64,000 nucleotides of DNA from NCBI GenBank assembly GCA_030549495.1, contig JAUIRK010000896.1, positions 434,001 to 498,000 of the forward strand, in the 5' to 3' direction. Of this stretch, positions 48,901 to 57,373 are shown one piece after another; position 1 is the stretch's first letter; each line of letters begins with the position of its first letter. The position numbers and the translations under genes were made by a program. The DNA comes from Nectonema munidae. Lineage: Eukaryota > Nematomorpha > Nectonematoida > Nectonematidae. A model generated the notes under the pieces. The model did not search any database, was not told the DNA's origin, and was given only the letters and a program-made list of their open reading frames with translations.

Positions 48901-49686
48901 CGTTTCAATGTGTTTTCTAAAATGCATCATATTCTGAGTGATGCTCTCTTCACTCAACCCAATCGTGTTCCACAAACTATTTATATCGTGAACAACATTT
49001 TCAATCCTAAAATTAAAAACATGCACGCATAACTTACACCCTGACGCAAGCACAACCCGTATTGTTGAAGTTAAAATTTTGGCTCTAAAAAAAAATTTTT
49101 CACAAGCTAATGCCCGGAAATTTATAAGCGCATAAAATAAACTTATATTTCTTATAAGCATGACTGCGAAAAAAACCTCAAAGTTTGCATTATTTTAATT
49201 GTAACTCTAAAAACATAAAATAAGTCCATATGCAAAAAACTGTAGAAAAAAATGGAAGAAAATTTGTATTACCAAAATTAGGCTGATTAATGGGTTTGCG
49301 TAAAATCGATTTTACATTTAACGTGTAAATATCTTGAATTAAAGAGAGTTTAGGAGAAACAAATAGGCTTCTCTAAAAAGTAGGAAAGCCTGTAAAATAA
49401 ATTACTATTAATGGTAAAAAAAGTTGATCAAGTTAAACAAAATATATATTCCTGGAAAATAATAACGCCATTGTTTTATATGTAAAAAAAACTAGAAAAC
49501 TTACAAATCATTTAATTTTTTTACTTCTTCCATCAAATCTAGAGCAAATAAGCAACCGTTGTTAATTGAAAATGAGTTTTCATTATCTTAAATGCAAAAA
49601 AGTTAAATTTTAATGAATGTAACAGACAATATTCTAAGTTCATTAGAAGGCTAAATTCAACAAGACATTTTACCGAACCCAGGCAT
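18938..49686 (-). CDS. PRC1: PRC1/Ase1/Fascetto-like microtubule bundling protein, right copy (15 exons, apparently complete)
   Basis: Exons in order of translation: 49686-49674 (ATG, 13 nt), 49586-49505, 49006-48775, 44059-43829, 43765-43598, 34259-34110, 30697-30550, 30485-30349, 30276-30181, 23911-23765, 20903-20787, 20516-20355, 20296-20192, 19335-19072 and 19018-18938. All use GT-AG and phases join to 710 residues plus stop. The N-terminus holds the conserved helix INSLWNTIGLSEESI (human REIWELIGIPEDQ). Residues 1 to about 290 form the coiled rod, about 293-468 the spectrin-like microtubule-binding domain with FKNRGCSLLKEEKDR, and 469-710 a basic tail with CDK sites (TPSK, SPTK). Human PRC1 has about 620 residues. 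The gene spans 30.7 kb because introns hold many transposons and a nested receptor gene. The tiny first exon is the least certain part; the rest is well supported by the left copy. Confidence 0.9.
21197..23677 (-). mobile_element. Tigger/pogo DNA transposon inserted in a PRC1 intron
   Basis: This 2481-bp element is flanked by TA on both sides (21195-21196, 23678-23679). The left end reads CAATCAAACCAGTCTATAG; the right end on the complement reads CAGAAAAAATAGTGCTATA, giving short imperfect inverted ends. The homologous intron of the left PRC1 copy (near 5175) is an empty site where the flanks run together. Removing the element and one TA leaves 378 bp against 411 bp in the left copy. Base composition is visibly richer in GC than the intron. 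Confidence 0.9.
21437..23119 (-). pseudogene. Tigger/pogo transposase, decayed
   Basis: An N-terminal CENP-B type helix-turn-helix (TLSLEKKIKVIKMHDQYKIS, then TQILNIIKRKAE) is followed by the second helix domain and a DDE_1 core. Two frameshifts, near 22820 and 22700, split the N-terminal third from a 426-codon open frame covering the catalytic core. The first acidic residue is intact in SMDETGLFF. The usual second one in the DNAP motif is glycine here (ILGNAPGH), and the usual third one in QPMDQG is tyrosine (QPMYQG). The enzyme is therefore predicted dead twice over despite the long frame. Confidence 0.9.
23912..25406. other. PRC1 intron DNA between an exon and a hAT element
   Basis: The part next to the exon aligns with the left-copy intron (shared AAATTCAGCTGTTTATAAA). 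A short imperfect inverted repeat (AGAAGGTATCAT near 24069 and ATGATACCTTTCT near 24183) suggests a small foldback element. A minus-strand frame at 24355-24555 has no recognised family. Confidence 0.4.
25407..28519 (+). mobile_element. hAT transposon inserted in a PRC1 intron
   Basis: The ends are inverted repeats beginning CAGGGTGTCTACCAA at 25407 and, on the complement, CAGGGTGTCTACCAAATTT at 28519. Sub-terminal copies of TTGAAAACCTCTTGAA occur at both ends, as expected for transposase binding sites. The 8-bp flanks, CTGCGTTA and TGCGTAAA, are related but shifted, so the target duplication has eroded. The matching left-copy intron lacks the element. Confidence 0.85.
26092..28359 (+). pseudogene. 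hAT transposase relic with BED zinc finger
   Basis: The frame starts MPNKTGWRSTFLKEWLNEPEW, and a BED-type finger follows (YCSLCKKDISLATMGRSAIVSHH, histidines downstream). The catalytic region has AVSFDETLNK, with the first acidic residue, and the C-terminal dimerisation block reads LTLFHANASVKRSFSINKECL. A lysine- and glutamate-rich coiled tail (28140-28359) is in a different frame. There is a stop after EPEW plus several frameshifts (near 26340, 27175 and 27300), so it is inactive. Length and layout match the long hAT proteins widespread in arthropods. Confidence 0.85.
28520..30180. other. PRC1 intron DNA, homologous to the left copy
   Basis: The stretch near 28920-29010 aligns on the complement with 3660-3800 of the left copy, for example around GTGCTACCAGACA. 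No gene was found. Confidence 0.6.
31399..31776. mobile_element. Probable non-autonomous hAT fragment with poly-C tracts
   Basis: The right end on the complement reads CAGGGGCGGATCTAG, a classic hAT terminus, followed by a run of G. A candidate left end, CAGGTAAAAAAGTAGCCC, also runs into poly-C. The 8-bp flanks do not match, so the left bound is tentative. Confidence 0.5.
32306..32402. mobile_element. piggyBac-type MITE, second copy
   Basis: A 97-bp element between TTAA sites (32302-32305 and 32403-32406) with ends CCCATTTAAGGCCAAGC and CAAATGGG. It contains GCAGACGATATCTAA and GCAGACGAAGATGAAATTA, shared with the copies at 42623-43130 and 44973-45104. Confidence 0.8.
34404..34760 (-). other. 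Unassigned minus-strand frame in a PRC1 intron
   Basis: The frame contains VNNEVYGERLTKRKLAQTQF, then VPESEYCISRIREIGFENVL and HNHRHFLKEK. Composition is more protein-like than the surrounding AT-biased frames, and it is open on both sides of the first methionine. I do not recognise the family. It lies only about 145 bp upstream of a PRC1 exon, but PRC1 alignment does not call for an exon here. A transposon fragment is the likeliest explanation. Confidence 0.3.
35020..36416 (+). mobile_element. Fossil Gypsy-type LTR retrotransposon, gag and RT fragments
   Basis: A gag-like part lies at about 35020-35400 and a reverse-transcriptase part at about 35770-36416. No LTRs, integrase or envelope were seen. 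It is clearly broken in several places and is an old partial copy. A hAT terminus (35413) appears to be inserted between the two parts. The downstream side abuts the LINE at 36430. Confidence 0.75.
35413..35480 (+). mobile_element. hAT terminus inside the Gypsy fossil
   Basis: CAGGGTTCTTAGCC followed by a GC-rich sub-terminal block is a typical hAT end. The partner end was not identified. A related end, CACTCACTTAGG side on the complement (TTTCTTAGCCC), lies near 47620. Confidence 0.5.
36430..38060 (+). pseudogene. LINE 3' part: RNase H domain, downstream zinc-knuckle-like region and 3' UTR
   Basis: The open frame 36536-37252 contains a ribonuclease H domain: an acidic start (IFLDSSK), PSLPIYSGECYPT, a central HFFTDSQNIKDSS with the catalytic aspartate, and LYWCPTHSNILENTYIDKLAKK. 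A second frame (37347-37595) carries RPLIRWLSGHCLCNSYFYRI, the typical segment after RNase H in I/LOA-group LINEs. The coding strand is unusually C-rich and G-poor, unlike its neighbours. Frameshifts and stops separate the two frames. The 5' end is truncated and abuts the Gypsy fossil. The 3' UTR contains a tandem duplication. Confidence 0.8.
37851..38046 (+). repeat. Tandem duplication in the LINE 3' UTR
   Basis: Two nearly identical blocks of about 75-85 bp start with CTTCAAAGTCCATCATTCC near 37851 and CTCCAAAGTCCCTCATTCC near 37970; both end in TATACCCTTTCAAGCAT. The period is about 119 bp. Confidence 0.85.
38061..39445. other. Region upstream of the nested receptor gene
   Basis: No coding family was recognised. 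It may hold the promoter and any 5' exon of the receptor gene at 39446. No TATA or initiator element stands out from the AT background. Confidence 0.35.
39446..40378 (+). CDS. Intronless seven-transmembrane (GPCR-like) receptor nested in a PRC1 intron
   Basis: The first ATG of the open frame gives 310 residues with seven hydrophobic segments at about 7-33, 39-62, 76-104, 119-141, 168-190, 230-256 and 265-286. Cys76 at the start of segment 3 and Cys155 in the second outer loop are placed for the usual GPCR disulphide. Segment 4 has the WILP motif. The arginine-bearing DRY motif (here QIAIHVRP), the CWxP motif of segment 6 (here FPVVIP) and NPxxY of segment 7 are absent or altered, so it is a divergent rhodopsin-like or invertebrate-specific receptor; ligand unknown. 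The frame extends 25 codons upstream from a GTG. The gene is clearly richer in GC than its surroundings and antisense to PRC1. A 5' non-coding exon is possible. Confidence 0.75.
   Translation: MEKKIEWIIYLNIFILIVSCLQILVFILLYVVYKKFRTPFTLLINLLFVLLFLSQASQSVLYSSSLRNVQHSFSGCLFLKYFDHLFSSTFPIFFCVILSMQIAIHVRPHLKTRLWTQRNSLIIFFAIVLFCTLLWILPYFFDRHFFAIWHHDGRCLNPYRLTKFAIYRGTFFLLMWLLYLVLVVITVTLVKRKQAVIANKSAVAMSHHSTLVASLNRPIKRRTHSKNQEIKIVCLLSFPVVIPQITNITIYFLLFYGMHVSDILVEAFEILYILSCGSLGLIIFTCNAAYKKIIIELITTISRKFSTYFR
40406..40411 (+). terminator. Polyadenylation signal of the nested receptor gene
   Basis: AATAAA lies 28 bp after the TAA stop, supporting a real short 3' UTR. Confidence 0.55.
40412..42392. other. 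Very AT-rich PRC1 intron DNA
   Basis: Contains a long hairpin at 41095-41244 and two short G- or C-rich patches near 41590 and 41790 (AGGAGGGGGGACACCC; CTCCCCCACCCCC). The second resembles, in inverted orientation, material near 50090-50150. No gene was found. Confidence 0.4.
41095..41244. repeat. Long near-perfect hairpin (foldback element)
   Basis: Arms of about 57 bp begin AACGTTGAGTATATCTTTTA and end, on the other arm, TTTACTCAACGTT. They pair with only a few mismatches around a loop of about 35 bp. It encodes no protein. It could be a small foldback MITE or a hairpin RNA precursor. Confidence 0.85.
42393..43311. mobile_element. Non-autonomous hAT element carrying a nested MITE array
   Basis: The left end CAGTGTTTTTCAGCGTGG and the right end on the complement CAGTGATTCGCAACC are hAT-like inverted ends. 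The 8-bp flanks CTTTTCGT and CTGTACGT match at 6 of 8 positions. The interior holds no transposase but a tandem set of piggyBac-type MITEs. Confidence 0.7.
42623..43130. repeat. Tandem array of piggyBac-type MITE units
   Basis: TTAA followed or preceded by CCCATTAA/TTAATGGG recurs at about 42619, 42701, 42834, 42893, 43020 and 43079. Between them the block GCAGACGATTTATATTCAAA and the block TCTTCTGCTTTACATTAGA alternate with a period of about 186 bp. Confidence 0.8.
44973..45104. mobile_element. piggyBac-type MITE, third separate copy
   Basis: 132 bp between TTAA sites (44969-44972 and 45105-45108), with ends CCCATTTACGGCC and GGCCTTAAATGGG. The interior carries TCGTCTGC repeats. Its orientation is opposite to the 32306 copy. 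Confidence 0.85.
45638..47377 (+). pseudogene. ZBED5/SCAND3-like hAT transposase relic
   Basis: The start MNCKKRKYDIHYLKYGF leads to a BED finger remnant (VPKCVI, then RPSRLERHLKTTHP). The core includes VGVCTDGHGGPAMLGLQYG, holding a catalytic acidic residue, VMHCIIHRQALASR and TKTRWLSKGKMFGRL. The C-terminal dimerisation block reads FGPTNLCETAFSALFSIK. Multiple stops and frameshifts split it into four or more frames. It lies antisense inside a PRC1 intron. Confidence 0.85.
48040..48137 (-). mobile_element. Isolated pogo/Tigger terminus
   Basis: On the complement the end reads CAGTCAAACCTAATTTATCC, followed by GACATCAGATTATTCGACAA, and is bordered by TA at 48138. Such ends are typical of Tigger elements. 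No matching partner end was found, so this is a remnant or a small deletion derivative. Confidence 0.6.
48173..48233. repeat. Four-unit 15-bp minisatellite
   Basis: The units start AATTCACC and continue AACTGAC, AACAGTC, GATAGGCC and GACAATC. It lies just beyond the Tigger terminus inside the 44376-48737 hAT element. Confidence 0.85.
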
Positions 49687-49728
49687 TGGTTTTCCAAAAT
49701 TTATCGGCTGCCTTTTTTTCAATGGGTT

Positions 49729-49765
49729 CAGGGGCGCACATCCTCAAAATTTGGTGGAGGGGAAC
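49729..49765. mobile_element. hAT terminus immediately upstream of the right PRC1 start codon
   Basis: CAGGGGCGCACATCC is the same terminus family as the 44376-48737 element. It begins 43 bp upstream of the PRC1 ATG, so it lies in the 5' UTR or core promoter. A facing end occurs at 53461 (on the complement AAGGGGCGCACATCC), but the 8-bp flanks AATGGGTT and AATCAAAT do not agree, so the two may come from different insertions. Confidence 0.65.
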
Positions 49766-50375
49766 TTTTTTTTTATAATTTTAAAAATTTATTATAAAAT
49801 AGATTGGAAAAAATTGATTTTAAATATCCATTCTATGACTTAACCTTAATCGAAAAAGACAAACAAGTCTAATAAATACTATAAGAAAGATATATATTAC
49901 TTGTATCGCGACAAACATCAACCGCAATGTGTGCAGTATGATAGACAGTTATTAAAATAGGAATAATAAATACAACTACATATACCCGATAACGTATACA
50001 CTAAATACAATACATGGAAATGGTTGAAAATGATTGAATCTTAACCCTATCAGTGATGAGGGGCATTTTAGCACCCCTCCCCTCAACTAAGATTTCTATT
50101 ATAAAAAATTTGCTAAATTATATGACTTTAAACTTTCTGACTTTTCCTAAAATCGTTAACTGCATCTTTTGATACCATTTTTATGGTAGTTGAATGACCC
50201 TCTCATGTCAAAAACTGTCAATCAAAATCAAATGTACACTTTTTTCAACAAATTTTTTATATTGTCTATAACTTATAAGTTTATATTAGATACACTCTTG
50301 AAAATTTTTAATCATAAATATATTGGAACACATAAACACTTAATATTTTTCCAATAAACATTTCAACTTTGTAGT

Positions 50376-51200
50376 AAATGTCAATCAAAAATTTGACTCA
50401 TGATAAAATTACTTAAGGAAACATTCATTAAAATTTTAAAAATTAATTTTCTTATACCAATTCGACCTTGTTGATTTCAATTTTCAAATTAGTTTTCACC
50501 ATTAGGGTGTGAAAATTTATGAAAGTGTCAATCAAATTTACGGTTTTCGCCTAAAAATTGTGTCCAAGAATATTAATCAAATTTTAAATAAAATTTATAT
50601 TTTTATACTAAGTCAACCATACTGACTTCATTTCTGTACACAATTGTTGTAATTAGGGTGTGAAAAATTCTGAAAGTGTCAATAAAATTTATGGTTTACG
50701 CCTGAAAATTATATGTATGAACATTATTCAAATTAAAAGACTACACATTTTTATACTAAATCAAGAATGCCAATTTAAATTTTGGTGTCATTTTTTGCAA
50801 TTTGGTTTTCAAAATGTCTAAAAGTGTCAATCAATTTTGTAGTTTACATCTGAAACTCTAAGAATATTAATTAAATTTTAAACTAAATATATTTTATATA
50901 TCAAATCTATCATGCCAATTTCATTTCTCAGCTCAGTTTTAACAACTATGATTTGGAAATGTCTAAAAGTATTTGCAGTTTACGTTTGAAAAAATGTCTC
51001 CAAAAACATTTATACATATTTTTTTAAATAAATTGAAAATGCAGAATTTATTTCTCCACTCATTTTTTACAATTAGATTATGGAAATTTCAATCATATTT
51101 GTGGTTGACGGCAAAAATTAGTTCCTAGAATATTATTTATATTTTCATACTAGATCATGTATGCTGATTTCACTTTTGGACTCAGTTTTCGTAATTAAAA
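50376..51200. repeat. Degenerate tandem array of about 150-bp units
   Basis: Five to six diverged units share the pattern GTGTCAATCAA, then TTTACG..TGAAA, then AAGAATATTAATCAAATTTTA, a TGCCAATTTCATTT-like stretch and a closing AATTAGGGTGTGAAAA. Similar units resume near 53480-53730 (TTCCCAATTACGGTGCAGG, then TATCAATCAAATTTG). Confidence 0.65.
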
Positions 51201-53460
51201 TGTGAAAATGCGAATCAAATCGGGGGCTCGGGGGGGAGGGGGGGGGGGATTTCAGACGATGTTTGAGAGTATAAATAAAATCATTGTTCAATATGACACG
51301 GTTACAAGCAAACACTGTTGATGATCACTAGATTTTCTCATCATCATCACAGTGATTCTCTTTCTGTCTCTCTGTTTTTTCTTCTTTCTCTAAAACATTC
51401 CTCAACTCTCTTCTTTCATTCCCCTTCTCTTGTTAAGCTCTCCTATCTCATTCAGTTCTCTCTCTCCAGTGACGTAGTAGGTGGGAGAGGGGCACTCTCC
51501 TATGTTGGCATGGGATATCTTATGCGATATCAGTTGTGAAAATTTCTCCAATGAAAGGATCAAGAAAGATAAAAATGTTGTCACGTTTTTGTTTTTAAAT
51601 TTATGACAATATTGAAAGTATCAATTTTTCTGGTTACGACTGTTCTAACTCATTTGTATTTAGAGTTAAATTTAAATAGTTTTCAATTGTTCAATTGTAT
51701 ATCAATGAATATTGTTAGACTCGGTTTTTTTCAACAAGGCATTTAATCTTTATCACTACGTTTGTACATTTGAAAATTTAATTTTTCAAGTCAAGAAATT
51801 TTTTAAATAGTTATTTGGGAATGAATATTTTGACTCTATTCAGTTAAAAGAAGAATATTCTATTTGTTAATATTTGAGCAGAGAGATTTTTATAATGTTC
51901 GATTGTTAAATTTTATAAATAAACTGTAATGTAATAATCAAATCACTTTTTTAAGAAAATTTGTTGATTATTATTATAGTAAAAATATAATATCGAAAAA
52001 AATGTTTCAGTTGTTAAAAATGTATTGATCTATTTGGACAGTGTCAGAATTTTATTTTTAGACAGAAATATTCAAAAAAAAAATGATTTTCTTTTTCGTA
52101 TACTTTGATTTATGTTAATTTGGTTCTCGACATTCCCATTATTTTCATAAGACTCCATAGAAAATCCCCATTATTTTCATAAGACATTTTGTTTCATGGC
52201 ATGCCTATTTTCCCAAGACATTTTGTTCATGGAAATTCTAAAAAATTAAGAGATAAAATGATTAATTTGAAATAATTTAATAGAGATAAAATAAAAATAT
52301 AAAATTTCTTAATAATTTTACAATATAATAAGAAAGATGGATGAAAAAATGTATGGAAATTTGTCCAGTGGGCAAATTGTCTAGGGGAAATGGGTTAGTT
52401 TAAATAATTTTTAATTATAAGGGTATTATATAGCTACTTAAACGTTGGTTTTGTGTTATAAAACCTTGAGAATATTGAATAAACTATTATTCTTTATGCC
52501 TCCTATTATTTTGAAATTATTCTGAGAACAGAGTTTCCATTTTAAAATAGTGAAAATTGTTTATTAGTTTATTTTGTCCTTCTCTCTTATGTTAATTATG
52601 TAGAAATTTTTCAATTTTAAGTAAAAGGAAAATGGGGGATGTATTTTCATTGACAAGGCACTGATGTAGTTATGTCAAACTATGAACAAATAGAAATTCG
52701 TTCAAATTCGAAGTATCGATATCTGCCATACCCATAGAGTATATGTAGTCAAATTAGTTTTCAAAAAACTTAAGTTATGTCTAAAATTTTTAGTTTTGTT
52801 GAAGTCTATAATTTTCTGATAGTTTTTTCTTAAAAGTTATTATAAAAGGAAATCATTGCAAAATGTAAAAGTTATTTTATTTTTGTAGCTTGTATCAATT
52901 TAGCTTTTAAACTATTTTTGAATGATGTGAGTAAAATGAAATAATGGATCTTAATTTTTTATTTGCACAATTATAACTTCATTTTATACTTGTCTGAATC
53001 AATCACATTTTTTCATATAAACATCGAGGGTGTCTAGTAGATTTTGCTTTAGACTAAATTCACTCATAAAACTCTATCTAACCTTCAGTTATTTGTTTTC
53101 TCTATGAATCAAATATCCTTTCATCAATTCCTGTAATAGATCAATTCCTGGTAGACTACTTCCTTTTTCAATGAAAAGCCTATTCCACCCCTAACAATTT
53201 TGGATTTTTTTAAACTAGTCTATATTCTGCAAACTTAATTAAAATATTTTCGCTAGAAGTATAGTATTTAAATTCACTAATTTTGTAAAAAAAAATATAA
53301 AGTAGTCTTATAAATTTAGAACTTTAGGTATGCGGCTGAATACACTCTATTTTAAAGGATTGCTTGAATATTTGGTCTCCCGTGGTATTTCCAGACCACT
53401 AATTTTGAAAATTGCAACAAAAAAATTTCGCCCCCAATAATTTTGAGGATGTGCGCCCCT
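51201..53460. other. DNA interrupting the tandem array
   Basis: AT-rich with a G-run near 51224-51250, a CT-rich segment near 51360-51470, a possible hAT end at 51469 (CAGTGACGTAGTAGG) and short repeats of CCATTATTTTCATAAGAC near 52130-52190. It ends at a hAT terminus (GATGTGCGCCCC, to 53461). No gene was found. Confidence 0.45.
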
Positions 53461-54036
53461 TAATCAAATATGTTAGTTTCGCATGAAATTTTTTTTTAAA
53501 ACATTTATTCACATTTTAAGTAAAATAATTTTTAAACTAAATTGACGATGCTGATACCATTTTTGGCTAAGTTTTTAGCATTACTGTGAAAAAATGTGTC
53601 TAAGTACAAATAGGATTAGTGATATTTTTTATTCTTATTTTTTTTATTACAATGCTCCCTCCATTTCGGGACTTAGTTTTCCCAATTACGGTGCAGGAAT
53701 GTGTGGAATTATCAATCAAATTTGACATTTTAGGAAAAACAAATTCTGAAAAAAAATTCTAATAAAAAAATCACTTTTGATTGAAAATCACTATTAAAAT
53801 TTTGATTGAGAATAAAATTCTGACAAAAAATATCCCTCAAATTTAAAATAATTTTTAAATACAATATAATAAAATCAATAAAAATTTTACCCCCTTGAAA
53901 CGTGGTTATTTTGATTTCATTCTGAATGTTAATTTTTAAGGTAAATAAAGTCAAATTTTTCAATAAAGTCAATATTTATCAAAAAAGATTTTTAAATTAC
54001 TTAGTTCTATTTTGTAATAATACTTTTTTATAGTAA

Positions 54037-54436
54037 GGAAAGCTTAAATTAAAACGAAGCACTACACATGTTTTTGTTTTAAAATTATTTGGAAATTTTT
54101 TTAATCAGTTAATTTTTCGAAAATATTTTTAACACTTTTTATTAATTATTATTTAAAAGTTTCTATTCTTTTTAATTAAAAATTTTGATCTTAGATCAAA
54201 TACGTCTTTGTTGTTTTATTTTTTTAATACTTTTTTAAGGAAAACAAATTAAAATCGAGCACTAAACATATTTTTGTTTTAAAAAATTATTTGGAAATTT
54301 TTTTAATCAGTTAATTTTTTCGAAAATATTTTTAACACTTTTTATCAATTATTATTTAAAAGTTTCTTATGCTTTTTAATTTAAATTTTGATCTTAGATC
54401 AAATACTTCATTTGTTGTTTTCTTTTTTTTATTAAT
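54037..54436. repeat. Two-copy 200-bp tandem duplication
   Basis: Copies at about 54037-54236 and 54237-54436 are nearly identical by eye; each contains AGCACTA, then TTGGAAATTTTTTTAATCAG and GATCTTAGATCAAATAC. The close match implies a recent duplication. Confidence 0.85.
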
Positions 54437-54537
54437 ATATTTTTAGTATGATCCTAAAAAGTATTTTATTAACTAGTTTTTTCTTTTATATTCACAACTT
54501 TATAATTTTTTAAAATACCTTTAATAAGCTTTAAACA

Positions 54538-55870
54538 TGCCAAAAACTGCTAAAAATAAATCAATAAAAAGTAGAATGTCAATTAACAAGTATCACGATG
54601 AATTTACTTTTTTACAATCCAAGAATTTATTGTAACGACTGACTGCCAAGCATGAAAAAACCTTTTTTATTGAAAACTATCGAAAATCAAAAAAGCATCA
54701 GCTGTCTACAAAGTGCATCAAACACAATCATAATTCAAAATTACTTAGAACCAGTTGATAAGAAATTCTATAAAAACTTGATAAGGTGTTTTTTAGAGTC
54801 AAACATTCCTTTAAATAAACTTACACGCCCTTCAATCAAAAAGTTTTTGTCAGAATTGGGATGCTCAATTCCTCCCGTTTCCACTAGTAGCAATCTTGTT
54901 TCAGATCTTTCCTGTTAATGTTTTGCTTGGCTCGATTGGTATTTCAGAAAAAAACATGGATTGTCGAATGTATACCTTTTGAGGAAGATGTTGATTCAAA
55001 GAAAATTGTTCGTGCTGTTGATGATGTTTTTAAGGGAATTCAACGTTGAGAGAGAACTTTTTGCTGTTTTCAACTGATGCTGCTAAGTATAATTTAGCTG
55101 CTGGCCAAATATTGAAAGGTATATATCCTAATTTATTTCATATTTTACATGCTTTGCTCACTTAATTCACAATTGTGCTATGAAAGAAAAATCTTTCTAT
55201 AGAGAAGTAGATGGGCTTATTAGTCGTATTAAGCTAGCAACAATTAAAAACAAAAATAGAAGAACCGCGTTTAGAGACATTGGTTCTCCTCCAAAACCAA
55301 TCGTCACGAGATGGGCCATTTGGCTGAAAGCTGCTTCCTATTACGCTGACAATCTACCAGAAGTGAAAGCCATCGTAGAATCCTTTAAAAGTAAGGATGA
55401 CATTTTGGTTCAAAAAGAGAAAAGAGTGTTAAAAATCACTCAATTTATGCACAGTTCATAAAAATTAAATAAAATTATTATAAGTTAGCTGAAATTATTG
55501 AAAAAATTGAGTATTCTTCCTTTAATATCAAGAATGCGGAGTAAGTTTTCAAGTCCATTAAATTCAATGAAGATGAGTGTAAAATAAAAAATTATTTGAA
55601 GAAAAGGCTTGAAAATAGTTATTTACTGAAAATTTTAGAAATGAAAAAATTTCTCCCAGTATTTATTTAACGATGAGTCACCAGAACTAATTGCACAGTT
55701 AAACTTTATTCAAAAAATGTTGAAGATAATTGGTTCGAATCTCATGTAATTCAATTAATTCAAACAAAAAAAAATATGAGCAGTCTAACCTCTAAATAGA
55801 GGGAAACGAAAAAAGGTGGTAACGATGAGAACAACAAAGTTCAAAAAAAAAGAATTAGAGAATAGATTTT
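54538..55870 (+). pseudogene. hAT transposase relic
   Basis: The start MPKTAKNKSIKSRM belongs to a known arthropod hAT-like protein type. Downstream come IPFEEDVDSKKIVRAVDD, LFSTDAAKYNLAAGQILKG and FREVDGLISRIKLA-like sequence (SFYREVDGLISRIKLA), then RDIGSPPKPIVTRWAIWLKA with the conserved VTRW box. The pieces occupy several frames and the C-terminal block is lost, so it is dead. Terminal repeats were not delimited. Confidence 0.75.
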
Positions 55871-57179
55871 GATAGTAGCATCCCAGTTAGCCGATTCCCA
55901 ATTTTTCAAGCAGGAATATGCAGACTCCTAGTTTTCTTAGTGAAAACATCGAAACCGCAAAACCTATGATATTTTTTGATATTTCTTTCTTTTCTTTCGT
56001 ACTATATATGCCCTAATTTAATTTAACCACATTTTAAGTAGTGATAACATTGCGAAAAATATGCATATTTAACACTTAACAATGAATAAAATTGATTAAT
56101 TTTTTTTCCCAAAATGTTTAGCCATATGTGCCTTTTTTTTATAGATCACCTTGTTTCGAAGCAAAAGGAAAAACTTATAGATGCTTTCTCTTATTTAAAA
56201 ACAACAATTCGCTGAACCCCTCATCTGGCATTGAGCAAATGCCCAAGTAACCAGTCCACTGTTATAAACTTGGGCGAGCAATTTTTAAAGGAGAGAAATG
56301 GAAATCAGCAAAAATTAACAATTGGATTTTAAAATCAGGCTTTAATTTCTAGTATTGTATGGGGTGCCAAACAACGATACCCCCTTCCCAAGAGTAAACT
56401 AAGAATGATAGGAAAAAATGAAAGTACAGATAAGTAGCACAATTTATTTAGTATATACAGACAAAAGCTTAATATGGAGTATTGCCTTAATTGGCGTCAC
56501 AAACAGCTTAAAGAGGAGCAGAGTAGGAAGACAAAGGTTACTCAAAAAGCTTCAGGTTGAACTCCATTTCTCAAAGGACAGCTTCGATGTGCGGCTGGTA
56601 CGACTAAATCGAGTTGTTAGATGTTCAAATAGAATACCTTTTCTTATCCTTCAAGATGGATCCAGTATTTTCACAGACATTGAGATGGGGAGAACTACCA
56701 GGCCACTCTTAATTACAAAGAAATCAATGTTATCTTTAAAAAGGTTCTGTGCTAGAAGAGCCTTCATGTAAGGGGTTTTATCATCCAATAGATAACCTGA
56801 ATGACATCCAGAACATTTTGCCTTAATCTTCACAATCATCTTGAATCCAGGCTCTTGTTCAAAATACGCTTAACAAAGTCATCAGACTCTTCAAAACATA
56901 GCAGGTCAAAGACAGAGAGATAAAAGGCATCGGTGTCACAAGCCTTATTTTTTTTTAATGAATGAGTATTGAATTCATTTGAATGTAACACTCTTGTCAA
57001 TAATTTCGAAAATGGATCAACTCTTCACTTACGAGTAACCCACAAAATAAAAATCCCGTTTTGTATAAAAATTTATTCAAAAAGAAAATGAATGCTTATT
57101 TTTCAAAAAGGAATATCTGAATAAGAGAAAACAGACGATAATGAAAAGGACTAACTAACAATCCAGGATGAGTCTCGAC
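55871..57179. other. Spacer with an unassigned frame
   Basis: A plus-strand frame at 56418-56771 and a minus-strand frame at 56651-56839 overlap; the latter has KAKCSGCHSGYLLDDKTPY. Neither is recognised. One may be a transposon remnant. Confidence 0.35.
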
Positions 57180-57373
57180 CAGGGGTGGGGAACCTGCGGC
57201 CTTTGATATAATTATTATTTTTTATAAAAACCTTGAATAGTTTTTAAGTCTGAAATCATCATACACCTGAAACTTATAATATACACCATACACATAGACG
57301 AAAGGAATATTAATTGTGTTCAGTGATGTCATTCCCAGAAATTGGAAGCATTTTTCTCTGAACCCAATGAAGA

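Noticed and set aside
49729-53461. Single 3.7-kb hAT element bounded by the two GGGGCGCACATCC ends
   Set aside because: The ends face each other correctly, but the 8-bp flanks do not match, so I list only the termini.
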